From: Bacillota bacterium
Lineage (GTDB): Bacteria; Bacillota; Limnochordia; JAAZLZ01
Assembly: GCA_012799075.1 (NCBI GenBank)
Contig: JAAZLZ010000121.1
Coordinates: forward strand, 1-12,210
Length of the DNA: 12,210 bases
Direction: 5' to 3'
Shown here in pieces: positions 1 through 6,011 of the stretch; position 1 is the stretch's first letter; each line of letters opens with the position of its first letter. Position numbers and translations under genes: made by a program. The notes beneath the pieces were generated by a model. It saw nothing but the letters and a program-made list of their open reading frames with translations. It was not told the DNA's origin and made no database searches.

Positions 1-198
1 CAGAATCGGGGAATCACTATCTGCCTCGTTGAACACCGGATGATGCTCGTCATGAGCGTTGCCGAGAAGATTACCGTCCTTAATTACGGGGAGAAAATCG
101 CTGAAGGTCCACCTGAGAAGATCAAGGATAACACTGAGGTCATTGAAGCTTACTTGGGCAGAGAGTACGCATCGGATCTTGAGGAGTCCGTTGAGTGA
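1..198 (+). CDS. livG: LivG-type ABC transporter ATPase, C-terminal fragment (cut by window edge)
   Basis: The window opens inside this gene; 65 residues and a TGA stop are visible. They begin QNRGITICLVEHRMMLVMSV, which is the end of the ABC ATPase fold: the strand after Walker B, then the switch histidine (VEHRMM, here H12), then the typical LivG tail with LNYGEKIAEG and VIEAYLG. Walker A and the signature motif lie upstream of the window. In this family LivG pairs with LivF to power uptake of branched-chain amino acids or related small ligands at the inner face of the membrane. The next gene, livF, starts 34 bases downstream, the usual G-F order. A short acidic extension follows YLG. The LivG-like rather than LivF-like assignment rests on the histidine in the H-loop and on gene order. 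Confidence 0.9.
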   Translation, partial: QNRGITICLVEHRMMLVMSVAEKITVLNYGEKIAEGPPEKIKDNTEVIEAYLGREYASDLEESVE

Positions 199-232
199 TA
201 CCTATGCCTGCTAGAGAGGGGATGTCTTCGTC

Positions 233-943
233 GTGCTGGTAGTTCAGGATATTGACGTCTCTTACGGGAACATCCGTGCCTTGAAAGGGGTATCATTGGA
301 AGTTCAGGAAAATGAAATTGTGTGTCTGCTCGGTGCCAACGGCGCAGGGAAGACGACGATGATGCGGGCCATAACGAAACTGGCGTCTGCTCAAAGGGGC
401 ACCATTGAATTCATGGGACAAGTCCTTAACGATCTGTCCCCCGCCCAGATAGTCAGGCAGGGAATCTCCTGCGTACCCGAGGGACGCAAGATATTTCCGG
501 AGATGACCGTCCTGGAGAATCTGGAGATGGGCGCTTATCCCCAAGGCTACACTAAAGCCGAAATGGCCGAGAACTTGGATAAGGCCTTTGCTCTTTTCCC
601 CATCCTCAAGGAGCGAATGAACCAGGCCGGCGGCACCCTCAGCGGCGGACAGCAGCAGATGCTTGCCATTGCCCGGGCCCTCATGGCCAAGCCTCGTCTG
701 CTCCTTTTGGATGAGCCTTCCTTGGGTCTTGCTCCATTGCTCGTTGACAGAGTGTTCGAGGCCATCCAGCAGATCAACCAGCAGGAGGGAATCACCGTCC
801 TCTTGGCGGAACAGAATGCCCGCATGGCCCTTCGGATCTCCGAGAAGGGTTACGTCCTCGTCAACGGGGAAATCACCCTCTCGGGTACGGCAAACGTGTT
901 GAAAAACGATGAGGAAGTGAAGAAGAACTATCTCGGGGGATAG
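233..943 (+). CDS. livF: Branched-chain amino acid type ABC transporter ATPase LivF (first copy)
   Basis: A 236-residue ABC ATPase of normal LivF length. Visible motifs are Walker A GANGAGKT at 34-41, the LivF segment CVPEGRKIFPEMTVLENL at 80-97, signature LSGGQ at 136-140, Walker B LLLLDE at 156-161, D-loop SLGLAP, and EQN at 193-195. In LivF proteins glutamine normally takes the place of the switch histidine, so this is a family trait and not a defect. The protein ends KNYLGG as LivF proteins do. The start is GTG at 233, the only good in-frame start near the family N-terminus (LVVQDIDVSYG). A purine-rich GAGAGGGG lies about 12 bases upstream, a rather long spacing. It follows livG by 34 bases, is the last gene of its operon, and is followed by a terminator at 959. 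Its paralogue on the other strand at 6012-6740 belongs to a different operon. Confidence 0.95.
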   Translation: MLVVQDIDVSYGNIRALKGVSLEVQENEIVCLLGANGAGKTTMMRAITKLASAQRGTIEFMGQVLNDLSPAQIVRQGISCVPEGRKIFPEMTVLENLEMGAYPQGYTKAEMAENLDKAFALFPILKERMNQAGGTLSGGQQQMLAIARALMAKPRLLLLDEPSLGLAPLLVDRVFEAIQQINQQEGITVLLAEQNARMALRISEKGYVLVNGEITLSGTANVLKNDEEVKKNYLGG

Positions 944-958
944 GCTCTGCACCTCATC

Positions 959-997
959 GGGGAGATGCCGCACGAAGCATGGCGTCTCCCCTTTCTT
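959..997 (+). terminator. Intrinsic terminator of the plus-strand liv operon
   Basis: An 11-bp stem, GGGGAGATGCC (959-969) with GGCGTCTCCCC (981-991) including one G-U pair, has an 11-base loop and is followed directly by TTTCTT. It begins 16 bases after the livF stop, so it very likely ends the plus-strand operon. The rest of the gap to the convergent gene (about 1000-1127) holds nothing I can identify. Confidence 0.85.
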
Positions 998-1127
998 AAT
1001 CTTCAGGAACATCACCTCGCCAGCCCGCATTGACCAGGGTTTGCCGAATTGATCTCGAAGGTTGTCTCTCTGTCTTGAGAAGCAGAATCCCCCCATTCAG
1101 GGAGCGGCAACAAATGGCATGTGCACA

Positions 1128-1159
1128 ACGGAGGGCCCGGTTATATCCGGGCCCTCCGT
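1128..1159 (-). terminator. 13-bp stem-loop at the end of the TRAP/URO-D operon
   Basis: A perfect 13-bp inverted repeat (ACGGAGGGCCCGG at 1128-1140, its complement at 1147-1159) encloses a six-base loop. It begins six bases after the stop of the minus-strand gene at 1166. Neither strand has a T-run next to it, so it is not a textbook intrinsic terminator. It could be a transcript-end stabiliser, or a barrier between the two convergent operons. Strand is given as minus because of its closeness to that stop codon. Confidence 0.55.
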
Positions 1160-1165
1160 CATTGT

Positions 1166-2221
1166 CTACCAGATCGCCTGCGTCTCCCACCAACCCAAGA
1201 TTTCTTGGGCCTCCTCCAATGAAGCGCACTGGGTATCAATATACAATCCTTCTGGGGAGAGCTGGGGCAGGATGTGTCGTAGTTCTTCCATAGGGTACTT
1301 TCTCAGAAGCAGGCAATGATCCTTTTGGATCATCTTTAGTAGAGGAACAATTTCTTGAAGGGATGGTCCTGCCGGATAATCGTTGACTACCTGAATTCCC
1401 ATCAGGCCAGGAATCTTGATTAGCTCCGGAGCTAACCTTACCCCTCCTGAATGTACATGCATCCAAGGGTTATCAAGGCTGGCCGCAACCTGACAATCGA
1501 AGGCAAACAGATGCTCCCGATAAGTCTCCGGGGATAAGAGGGCACTGATGTCGTCGGCAAAGTAACAGCTACGCCCCGGAGTCCAGATGTCATAGTTGTC
1601 GCAATATCCGCCTTCTAAGGGTTCAATGAGATCGAATTGAAGTTTGGCTACCTTAATCCACGCATCCGTACAAATCTGGGCCAGCTGCTTTACCTCTTCG
1701 GGATAAGTATAGAAATCAATACAAAGCTGGGTTGGCCCACGCAAGGCAGCCATAATATCGCCAGGCCCCATCATGTTGGCCAGCCCAACTGCAAGCTTGC
1801 CTTCACCCTGTTCCGTGAAATAAGCAATCATTTCTTTCAAGCGGACTATCCACGGGTTTCGGTCATCAATAGGGTGCTCCCGCAGCTTCGCCAGGTCGGA
1901 CCAGTCCTCAAGGGGATGTTCACTCCAGCTGGAACCATAGCCAAAACGTACATCACACCCCATGACCCCCGCCATGAACGCTGGGCCCAGATCCAATGTG
2001 GCCGTTGGGACATCATCATCGGCTAGCGCTGTCCGGCAACTCATGATATTGTCCCAATACGCATAATAGCTCACAGGGTTCTGGCATGCCCTAGTCCACT
2101 CTTCCTCCCCTTCTCCGGGCACGGGGAAACGTATCCGAATGGGGGGACGATCATAGACATCCTTTCGCCAAAAGGCCCTATAGCGTTCTAGTACGGTCTC
2201 AATGCCAGGTTTGTATTCCAT
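1166..2221 (-). CDS. Uroporphyrinogen-decarboxylase-superfamily protein (URO-D-like, substrate unknown)
   Basis: A 351-residue soluble protein that I assign to the URO-D (TIM-barrel) superfamily from its overall pattern, especially FADDISALLSPETYREHL (221-238) and the barrel segment WMHVHSGG (253-260). The superfamily includes true uroporphyrinogen III decarboxylase (haem synthesis) and zinc-dependent methylcobamide:thiol methyltransferases (MtaA, MtbA, CmuA). This protein lacks the N-terminal arginine-rich substrate motif expected of a true HemE, so haem synthesis is unlikely. His255, His257 and Cys332 sit roughly where the methyltransferases carry their H-x-C...C zinc ligands, which suggests a metal site with an altered ligand set; this is an inference. 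The ATG start is preceded by GGAGGTAG at a good distance. It is the last gene of the TRAP operon, 22 bases after dctM, so it probably acts on the imported compound or a derived one-carbon unit. No signal peptide or membrane segment is seen. Confidence 0.85.
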   Translation of the reverse strand: MEYKPGIETVLERYRAFWRKDVYDRPPIRIRFPVPGEGEEEWTRACQNPVSYYAYWDNIMSCRTALADDDVPTATLDLGPAFMAGVMGCDVRFGYGSSWSEHPLEDWSDLAKLREHPIDDRNPWIVRLKEMIAYFTEQGEGKLAVGLANMMGPGDIMAALRGPTQLCIDFYTYPEEVKQLAQICTDAWIKVAKLQFDLIEPLEGGYCDNYDIWTPGRSCYFADDISALLSPETYREHLFAFDCQVAASLDNPWMHVHSGGVRLAPELIKIPGLMGIQVVNDYPAGPSLQEIVPLLKMIQKDHCLLLRKYPMEELRHILPQLSPEGLYIDTQCASLEEAQEILGWWETQAIW

Positions 2222-2243
2222 AGCCTACTACCTCCACAACCTT

Positions 2244-3512
2244 TTAGTAAACCAGTTCAGGTAGAAACAGAACAATTTGGGGGAACAAGGTTACTGCTAA
2301 TGCAACTATCACTAGAATGGCCAAGAAGGGCAAAGTGGCCTTAGCGGCCTCTTCGAAGCTAATATCAGCGATCTCGCTCACTATGCACAAGTTCACCGCA
2401 AAGGGAGGCGTGATCAAGCCAATCATCTGACACAAGACGAAAACCACACCGAGGTGGACTGGGCTAATACCAACTTTGACGATTGTCGGCATTAGAATCG
2501 GCACGAGTATGAGCATCATGGAAGTGCCTTCCATAACACATCCCAGGACCAGCACAAGAGCGGCAATCAGTACCATGACAATGGTGGGATTGGTCGAAAA
2601 AGAAAGGAGAAGTTCCGTAAACATTTGGGGAACATTCTCCCGGGTGATGATCCAGCCAAACAAGTTAGCCGCAGCTACAATGATCATGATATTCGCGGTG
2701 AACTCAATACTATCGACAATAACGTCAAACAGTTGCCTTTTCCCGACGCTCCGGTAAACAACCAAGGAAATGAGGAGAGCATACATCACGGTGATAATGG
2801 CTGCTTCCGTCGGGGTAAAGATCCCAGTAATAATCCCACCCATGATGATGACTGGGGTCAACAAGGCCAGAAATGCTTCTCTAAAAGTCACCCAAACCTC
2901 CTGGGCCGAAGGCTTCCGGTCAACCTTGTACCCCCGCCGTACACCGATGATGTATGTTCCAATCATTAATCCCACACCCATTAGCAGACCCGGAATAAAG
3001 CCGCCGAGGAAAAGACTTCCCACAGACGTCCCTGAAAGAACCCCAAAGAGGACCATGGGAATGCTGGGGGGAATGATAGGTCCTATCGTCGCCGATGCCG
3101 CGGTAACGGCTGCACTGAAATCCGGATCGTATCCTTCCTCAACCATAGCCTCAATTTCCATCACGCCCAAGCCAGCCGCGTCCGCAACGGCCGACCCGGA
3201 CATCCCGGCGAAGATTATGCTTGCCACCACATTTACATGCCCAAGTCCACCGGGGATGTGGCCTACAAGCACCCGGGCAAAATTGAAAAGCCGCTTAGTG
3301 ATCCCGGTGCTGTTCATGAGGTTGCCCGCTAAGATGAAAAAGGGAACCGCTAAGAGGGGGAACGAGTCCGGACCTGCTACCATGCGCTGCACAATGATGT
3401 ACAAGTCTTGGCCTTGTAACAAGAGAAAAGCGGTAGATGCTATGGCCAAGGAGAAGGCTAAGGGAACATTAAGAACAACTAACAGCATCCAAAACAGGAC
3501 TAACCCAATCAT
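2244..3512 (-). CDS. dctM: TRAP transporter large permease (DctM family)
   Basis: A 422-residue, very hydrophobic protein of the usual DctM length. It forms the ion-driven transport channel of a tripartite ATP-independent periplasmic (TRAP) system. Family motifs are VPFFILAGNLM near 56-66, MSGSAVADAAGLG near 104-116, IGPIIPPSIPM near 143-153, and a late LITPPFAVNLCI segment. About a dozen membrane segments are apparent. The reading frame is open further upstream (to about 3650), but I place the start at the ATG of 3512. It overlaps the dctQ stop as ATGA, has GAAGGGA nine bases upstream, and gives the family-typical MIGLVLFWMLL N-terminus. An ATG nine bases earlier (3521) lies almost on top of that ribosome-binding site and is less likely. 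Translation is probably coupled to dctQ. The substrate cannot be deduced from this subunit. Confidence 0.93.
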   Translation of the reverse strand: MIGLVLFWMLLVVLNVPLAFSLAIASTAFLLLQGQDLYIIVQRMVAGPDSFPLLAVPFFILAGNLMNSTGITKRLFNFARVLVGHIPGGLGHVNVVASIIFAGMSGSAVADAAGLGVMEIEAMVEEGYDPDFSAAVTAASATIGPIIPPSIPMVLFGVLSGTSVGSLFLGGFIPGLLMGVGLMIGTYIIGVRRGYKVDRKPSAQEVWVTFREAFLALLTPVIIMGGIITGIFTPTEAAIITVMYALLISLVVYRSVGKRQLFDVIVDSIEFTANIMIIVAAANLFGWIITRENVPQMFTELLLSFSTNPTIVMVLIAALVLVLGCVMEGTSMMLILVPILMPTIVKVGISPVHLGVVFVLCQMIGLITPPFAVNLCIVSEIADISFEEAAKATLPFLAILVIVALAVTLFPQIVLFLPELVY

Positions 3513-4012
3513 GACCCACATTCCCTTCGCATTGGATGGGATCCAGCGTTTTCGGTTCTGAGTTCCCGAATCATTGTTTTGAGTTGGTCGGCTTTTTGAA
3601 GCACGATCAACATAAAGCCGATGGGCACCGCTAGGTAGATAAACGTCCAAGGAAGTCCAAGGGCAACGCTTGGGGTCTCCCAGCTTTCAAGGGCTAGTAC
3701 GGCTCCCTCAACGATGGCAATTGCGAGAAAAGCCATCACAAGTAGTGTTGTTCCGATCTCGACAGCAAGTCTTCTTCCCCTGGACATCAAGTCTGTGAAG
3801 AACTCAATTCCCATTTCACTTTGACGGTGCACGGCGATCCCCGCCCCAACAAAGGTTAGCCAAATAAAGAGATACCGGGCCAATTCCTCCGACCAATAAA
3901 GTGAATGGTTGAAGACATACCTGCTGACCACTTGCAGAAAGGTGACTATGCACATAAGCACCATCAGGGGAATACAAATACAAAGCTGCAACTTGTAGAT
4001 GAACTCCTTCAA
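3509..4012 (-). CDS. dctQ: TRAP transporter small permease (DctQ family)
   Basis: A 167-residue membrane protein with four hydrophobic segments and the DctQ hallmark VVSRYVFNHSLYWSEELARYLFIWLTFVGA (about 28-57). It partners DctM in the membrane domain. The start is TTG at 4012, ten bases from an excellent AGGAGG (4023-4028). An ATG only four bases upstream (4016) has equally good spacing but is out of frame and would yield a 66-residue shadow peptide. The TTG frame carries the whole family sequence, so it is the coding one. The 3' end overlaps dctM by four bases. The C-terminal tail (RTENAGSHPMRRECGS) is hydrophilic. A stem-loop separates this gene from dctP, which suggests lower expression than the binding protein. 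Confidence 0.93.
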   Translation of the reverse strand: MKEFIYKLQLCICIPLMVLMCIVTFLQVVSRYVFNHSLYWSEELARYLFIWLTFVGAGIAVHRQSEMGIEFFTDLMSRGRRLAVEIGTTLLVMAFLAIAIVEGAVLALESWETPSVALGLPWTFIYLAVPIGFMLIVLQKADQLKTMIRELRTENAGSHPMRRECGS

Positions 4013-4028
4013 GCATTATCCACCTCCT
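4010..4028 (-). promoter_or_regulatory. dctQ ribosome-binding site with competing ATG and TTG starts
   Basis: Read on the minus strand, AGGAGGTGGATAATGCTTG carries one strong Shine-Dalgarno core followed by two start codons. The first is an ATG six bases from the core, out of frame. The second is a TTG ten bases from the core, in the DctQ frame. Initiation at the ATG would make a useless peptide, so the arrangement may lower DctQ output. Confidence 0.6.
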
Positions 4029-4040
4029 CTACCCTTCATA

Positions 4041-4076
4041 TCCAGATCCCCGCGGCAAAGGCCGCAGGGATCTGGA
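4041..4076 (-). promoter_or_regulatory. 16-bp stem-loop between dctP and dctQ (mRNA 3'-end stabiliser or attenuator)
   Basis: Arms 4041-4056 and 4061-4076 pair over 16 positions around a four-base loop, starting 12 bases after the dctP stop. The single imperfect position is a C/A mismatch in plus-strand RNA but a G-U pair in minus-strand RNA, so the structure fits the minus-strand transcript. No T-run follows, so full termination is not expected. Stem-loops after the binding-protein gene are well known in binding-protein-dependent transporter operons, where they raise the level of the binding-protein mRNA relative to the permease mRNA; applying that here is inference. Confidence 0.75.
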
Positions 4077-4088
4077 GTTGTTTTGTCG

Positions 4089-5084
4089 CTATTGCGCGAG
4101 CACGGCTTCGATCTTTTGGACCGTATCCGCCCCCCACTTCCGATCGAACTTGCTGTAAATTGAACGAACCGCTTCCTTAAACTGGTTCCGAACCTCCGGA
4201 TCGAGCTCGATCACCTCTAGACCTTCTCCTTTTAGGACGTTAACCAATCTCTCCTCGTCCTCAAAGATCTTCACATCATAGCGTTCAAGGGCTTTGGCTG
4301 AAGCTTCTATAATGATCTGCTGTTGATCGGGGGTAAGACTCTGCCACACCTTATCATTAATCATCAGAAACAGGGTGGCGATTTGATGATTGGACAAAGT
4401 GAGGTACTTTTGGACCTCATAGAATTTATAGGTGTAGATGGTGGTCAATGGGTTTTCCTGGCCATCCACAACCCCGGTTTGCAGGGCAAAATATACCTCT
4501 CCGAAAGAAACGGGAGTCGGAGCAGCGCCGAGGGCGCGAAAACTTTCGAGAGACTCCTGTACCTCGGGTACTCGCAACTTCAGTCCCTTAAGATCGTCCA
4601 TGGTGCGAACAGGCTTCTTGCTTGTCGTCAGCTGACGGGATCCGTAATAGCAGACATCCAGAATACGAAGGTTCCGTTTTTCTAGAAGCTCCTGGCGCAG
4701 CTCTTCGCCATAGGAGCTATTATGGACTTTGAGGAACTGGTCGTAACTATCGAACAAGAAGGGCATATCAAGCACTGAAACCTTAGGGAAGAACTGACTA
4801 ACAACCCCCGGACCATCGAAGGCCATATGCTGGGTTCCACGAATAGTAGCCTCGATGAGATCCTTGGCCCCACCTAACTGGGCTGCAGGATAGACCTGAA
4901 TCTGAATGGCACCGTTTGTCCTAGCCTCAACTTCCTTCGCAATTTCCAGGGCCGCCTCGTTGGCAGGATGGGTGGGTGGCATGGTGTGACCCAATTTCAA
5001 GACCAAAGGTTCCGCAAATACCGTTCCTACACTAACGAACACCAACAGGAGCATAGCTAGCCATAACGTCCATCGTTGTTTCAT
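4089..5084 (-). CDS. dctP: TRAP transporter solute-binding protein (DctP family)
   Basis: A 331-residue exported binding protein. Residues 1-24 form a signal peptide (KQR, a hydrophobic run, VFA-E cleavage) with no lipobox cysteine. The mature part is a clear DctP-family protein: LVLKLGHTMPPTHPANEA (27-44), YGSRQLTTSKKPV (147-159), LKGLKLRVPE (165-174), and FGEVYFALQTGVVDGQENPL (194-213). Arg171 in LRVPE is the conserved arginine that clamps the ligand carboxylate in TRAP proteins; Arg150 and Asn211 are also family positions. The ligand is therefore an organic acid, possibly a sugar acid, but sequence alone does not decide it. The ATG at 5084 has GGGAGGGAG close upstream; the frame is open to 5159 but only this start gives a signal peptide. 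It is the first transporter gene after the GntR gene, 71 bases away. Confidence 0.94.
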   Translation of the reverse strand: MKQRWTLWLAMLLLVFVSVGTVFAEPLVLKLGHTMPPTHPANEAALEIAKEVEARTNGAIQIQVYPAAQLGGAKDLIEATIRGTQHMAFDGPGVVSQFFPKVSVLDMPFLFDSYDQFLKVHNSSYGEELRQELLEKRNLRILDVCYYGSRQLTTSKKPVRTMDDLKGLKLRVPEVQESLESFRALGAAPTPVSFGEVYFALQTGVVDGQENPLTTIYTYKFYEVQKYLTLSNHQIATLFLMINDKVWQSLTPDQQQIIIEASAKALERYDVKIFEDEERLVNVLKGEGLEVIELDPEVRNQFKEAVRSIYSKFDRKWGADTVQKIEAVLAQ

Positions 5085-5104
5085 GTTTAGTCTCCCTCCC
5101 AAGT

Positions 5105-5132
5105 AGTTTATTTTACATCCACTACGGGTCAA
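5105..5132 (-). promoter_or_regulatory. Possible internal promoter before dctP
   Basis: On the minus strand TTGACC (5132-5127) and TAAACT (5110-5105) are spaced by 16 bases in the 71-base gap between the regulator and dctP. Transcription would start near 5098, inside the dctP ribosome-binding site, which counts against it. It is listed as a weak candidate for separate expression of the transporter. Confidence 0.25.
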
Positions 5133-5155
5133 ATTTTCCTTCGACCACCCCCAAA

Positions 5156-5854
5156 TCAACGCCAGGAAAACTTGATGATGGATTCCACCACCGCTTCTCT
5201 GGAGTTGGCGATGTGTTCTCTAACACAATGCTCAGCTAACTCCCCATTTCTCTTGAGCAAAGCATCGATGATTTCTCGGTGGGAAACGATGGAGTACTCT
5301 ACCCTGTCTAAGGTATATGAGGATAGTACCCGGGTTCTTTGCACTTGATCATTTAAAGTTTCACTTATTTGGACCAGCCTGGGACTTCTGCAGCTCCGGA
5401 CAATCGCATCATGTAAAGCGAAGTCGAGGGTGATCAATTCCTCCTGCTTATCATCTGGCAACTGCCAATTGTTTGCAGCTGCCAATTCACCAATATTGAC
5501 AAAGGCTTCGTCGAGCTTAGCTAGTGTGTCCTGATCAGTCAACGGTGCTGCCAATCTAGCTGCCAAACCTTCAATTACTTCTCGTAGATTGTAGATCTCC
5601 ACAATGTCTTCAACAGAAATCTCCCGGACAAAGGTTCCCTTTCGAGGGACAATAGTCACCAGGCCATCTCTCGCAAGGGTCTGCAGAGCCTCGCGCACGG
5701 GTGTCCTACTTATTCCCAACTGATCTGCCAACTGCTGTTCCGAGACGCAATCACCGGGCTTGATATGCCAGGCCAGTATGTCCTTCTTGATTGACTGGTA
5801 TGCGAGCTCCGTCAATGTCTTTGTATTCCCCCTGTAAGTTTTGATAGAACTCAC
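5156..5854 (-). CDS. GntR-family transcriptional regulator, FadR/FCD subfamily
   Basis: A 232-residue regulator. Residues about 13-77 form the GntR winged helix (LAYQSIKKDIL, LADQLGISRTPVREALQTLARDGLV, then the wing VPRKGTFV). Residues about 82-225 form an all-helical FCD ligand domain. Asp144, His148, His192 and His214 match the metal-binding D-x3-H...H...H pattern of that domain, which usually binds a carboxylate effector through the metal. The start is taken as GTG at 5854, with a weak purine stretch just upstream; a TTG about 13 codons in, after CAGGGGG, is an alternative that would still keep the winged helix. It is the first gene of the TRAP operon, in the same direction, and dyad sequences lie between 5879 and 5910. 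It therefore probably controls its own cassette, with the imported acid or a metabolite as effector. Confidence 0.93.
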   Translation of the reverse strand: MSSIKTYRGNTKTLTELAYQSIKKDILAWHIKPGDCVSEQQLADQLGISRTPVREALQTLARDGLVTIVPRKGTFVREISVEDIVEIYNLREVIEGLAARLAAPLTDQDTLAKLDEAFVNIGELAAANNWQLPDDKQEELITLDFALHDAIVRSCRSPRLVQISETLNDQVQRTRVLSSYTLDRVEYSIVSHREIIDALLKRNGELAEHCVREHIANSREAVVESIIKFSWR

Positions 5855-5878
5855 CCCTAAGCCTAAATTCTATAACCT

Positions 5879-5920
5879 TGACATACCACCGGTATACTAC
5901 TAGTATGTCATTCGACTCAA
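5879..5920 (-). promoter_or_regulatory. Promoter/operator region of the GntR-TRAP operon with overlapping dyads
   Basis: Three dyads share one core. TGACATAC at 5879-5886 is the exact inverse of GTATGTCA at 5903-5910. ATACTACTAGTAT at 5894-5906 is a perfect 6-1-6 palindrome. ATACCACCGGTAT at 5883-5895 is a 5-3-5 palindrome. The two inner dyads are offset by 11 bases, one helical turn, as expected for two dimers on the same face. A minus-strand promoter can be drawn as TTGAGT (5920-5915), 18 bases, TATACC (5896-5891), so the dyads would cover the -10 and spacer. The first codon of the regulator lies about 25 bases downstream of the last dyad. GntR/FadR-family operators are short palindromes of this kind; binding here is inferred. 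Confidence 0.6.
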
Positions 5921-5971
5921 ACCTTGCTTGTCCTGCATGATATGTAATAATATGGTGACACTTCATTAAAT

Positions 5972-5999
5972 AAAAAAACCGCGGACCGTCGGCCCGCGG
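5972..5999 (-). terminator. Intrinsic terminator of the minus-strand liv operon
   Basis: In minus-strand RNA a 9-bp GC-rich stem (5999-5991 with 5987-5979, one G-U pair) and a three-base loop are followed by seven T residues (5978-5972). It starts 12 bases after the livF stop. The imperfect pair is a G-U only on this strand. It separates the liv operon from the regulator promoter just downstream. Confidence 0.93.
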
Positions 6000-6011
6000 A
6001 AACTGGTGTCC

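Noticed and set aside
793..843. Gln in place of the switch histidine in LivF (EQN instead of EH)
   Set aside because: Both LivF proteins here have it and it is typical of the LivF family, so it is not a sign of decay.
293..1096. Long open frame antisense to the plus-strand livF, about 267 codons
   Set aside because: It lies opposite a clear ABC ATPase, its product has no family character, and it is explained by codon bias of livF read in reverse.
1128..1159. Considered as a CRISPR or insertion-sequence end because of the perfect inverted repeat
   Set aside because: It is a single stem-loop next to a stop codon, with no repeated copies, no target-site duplication and no transposase nearby.
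2770..3561. Long plus-strand frame antisense to dctM, about 263 codons
   Set aside because: Its product is rich in Pro, Thr, Arg and Lys, as expected from hydrophobic permease codons read backwards; it has no plausible ribosome-binding site or domain.
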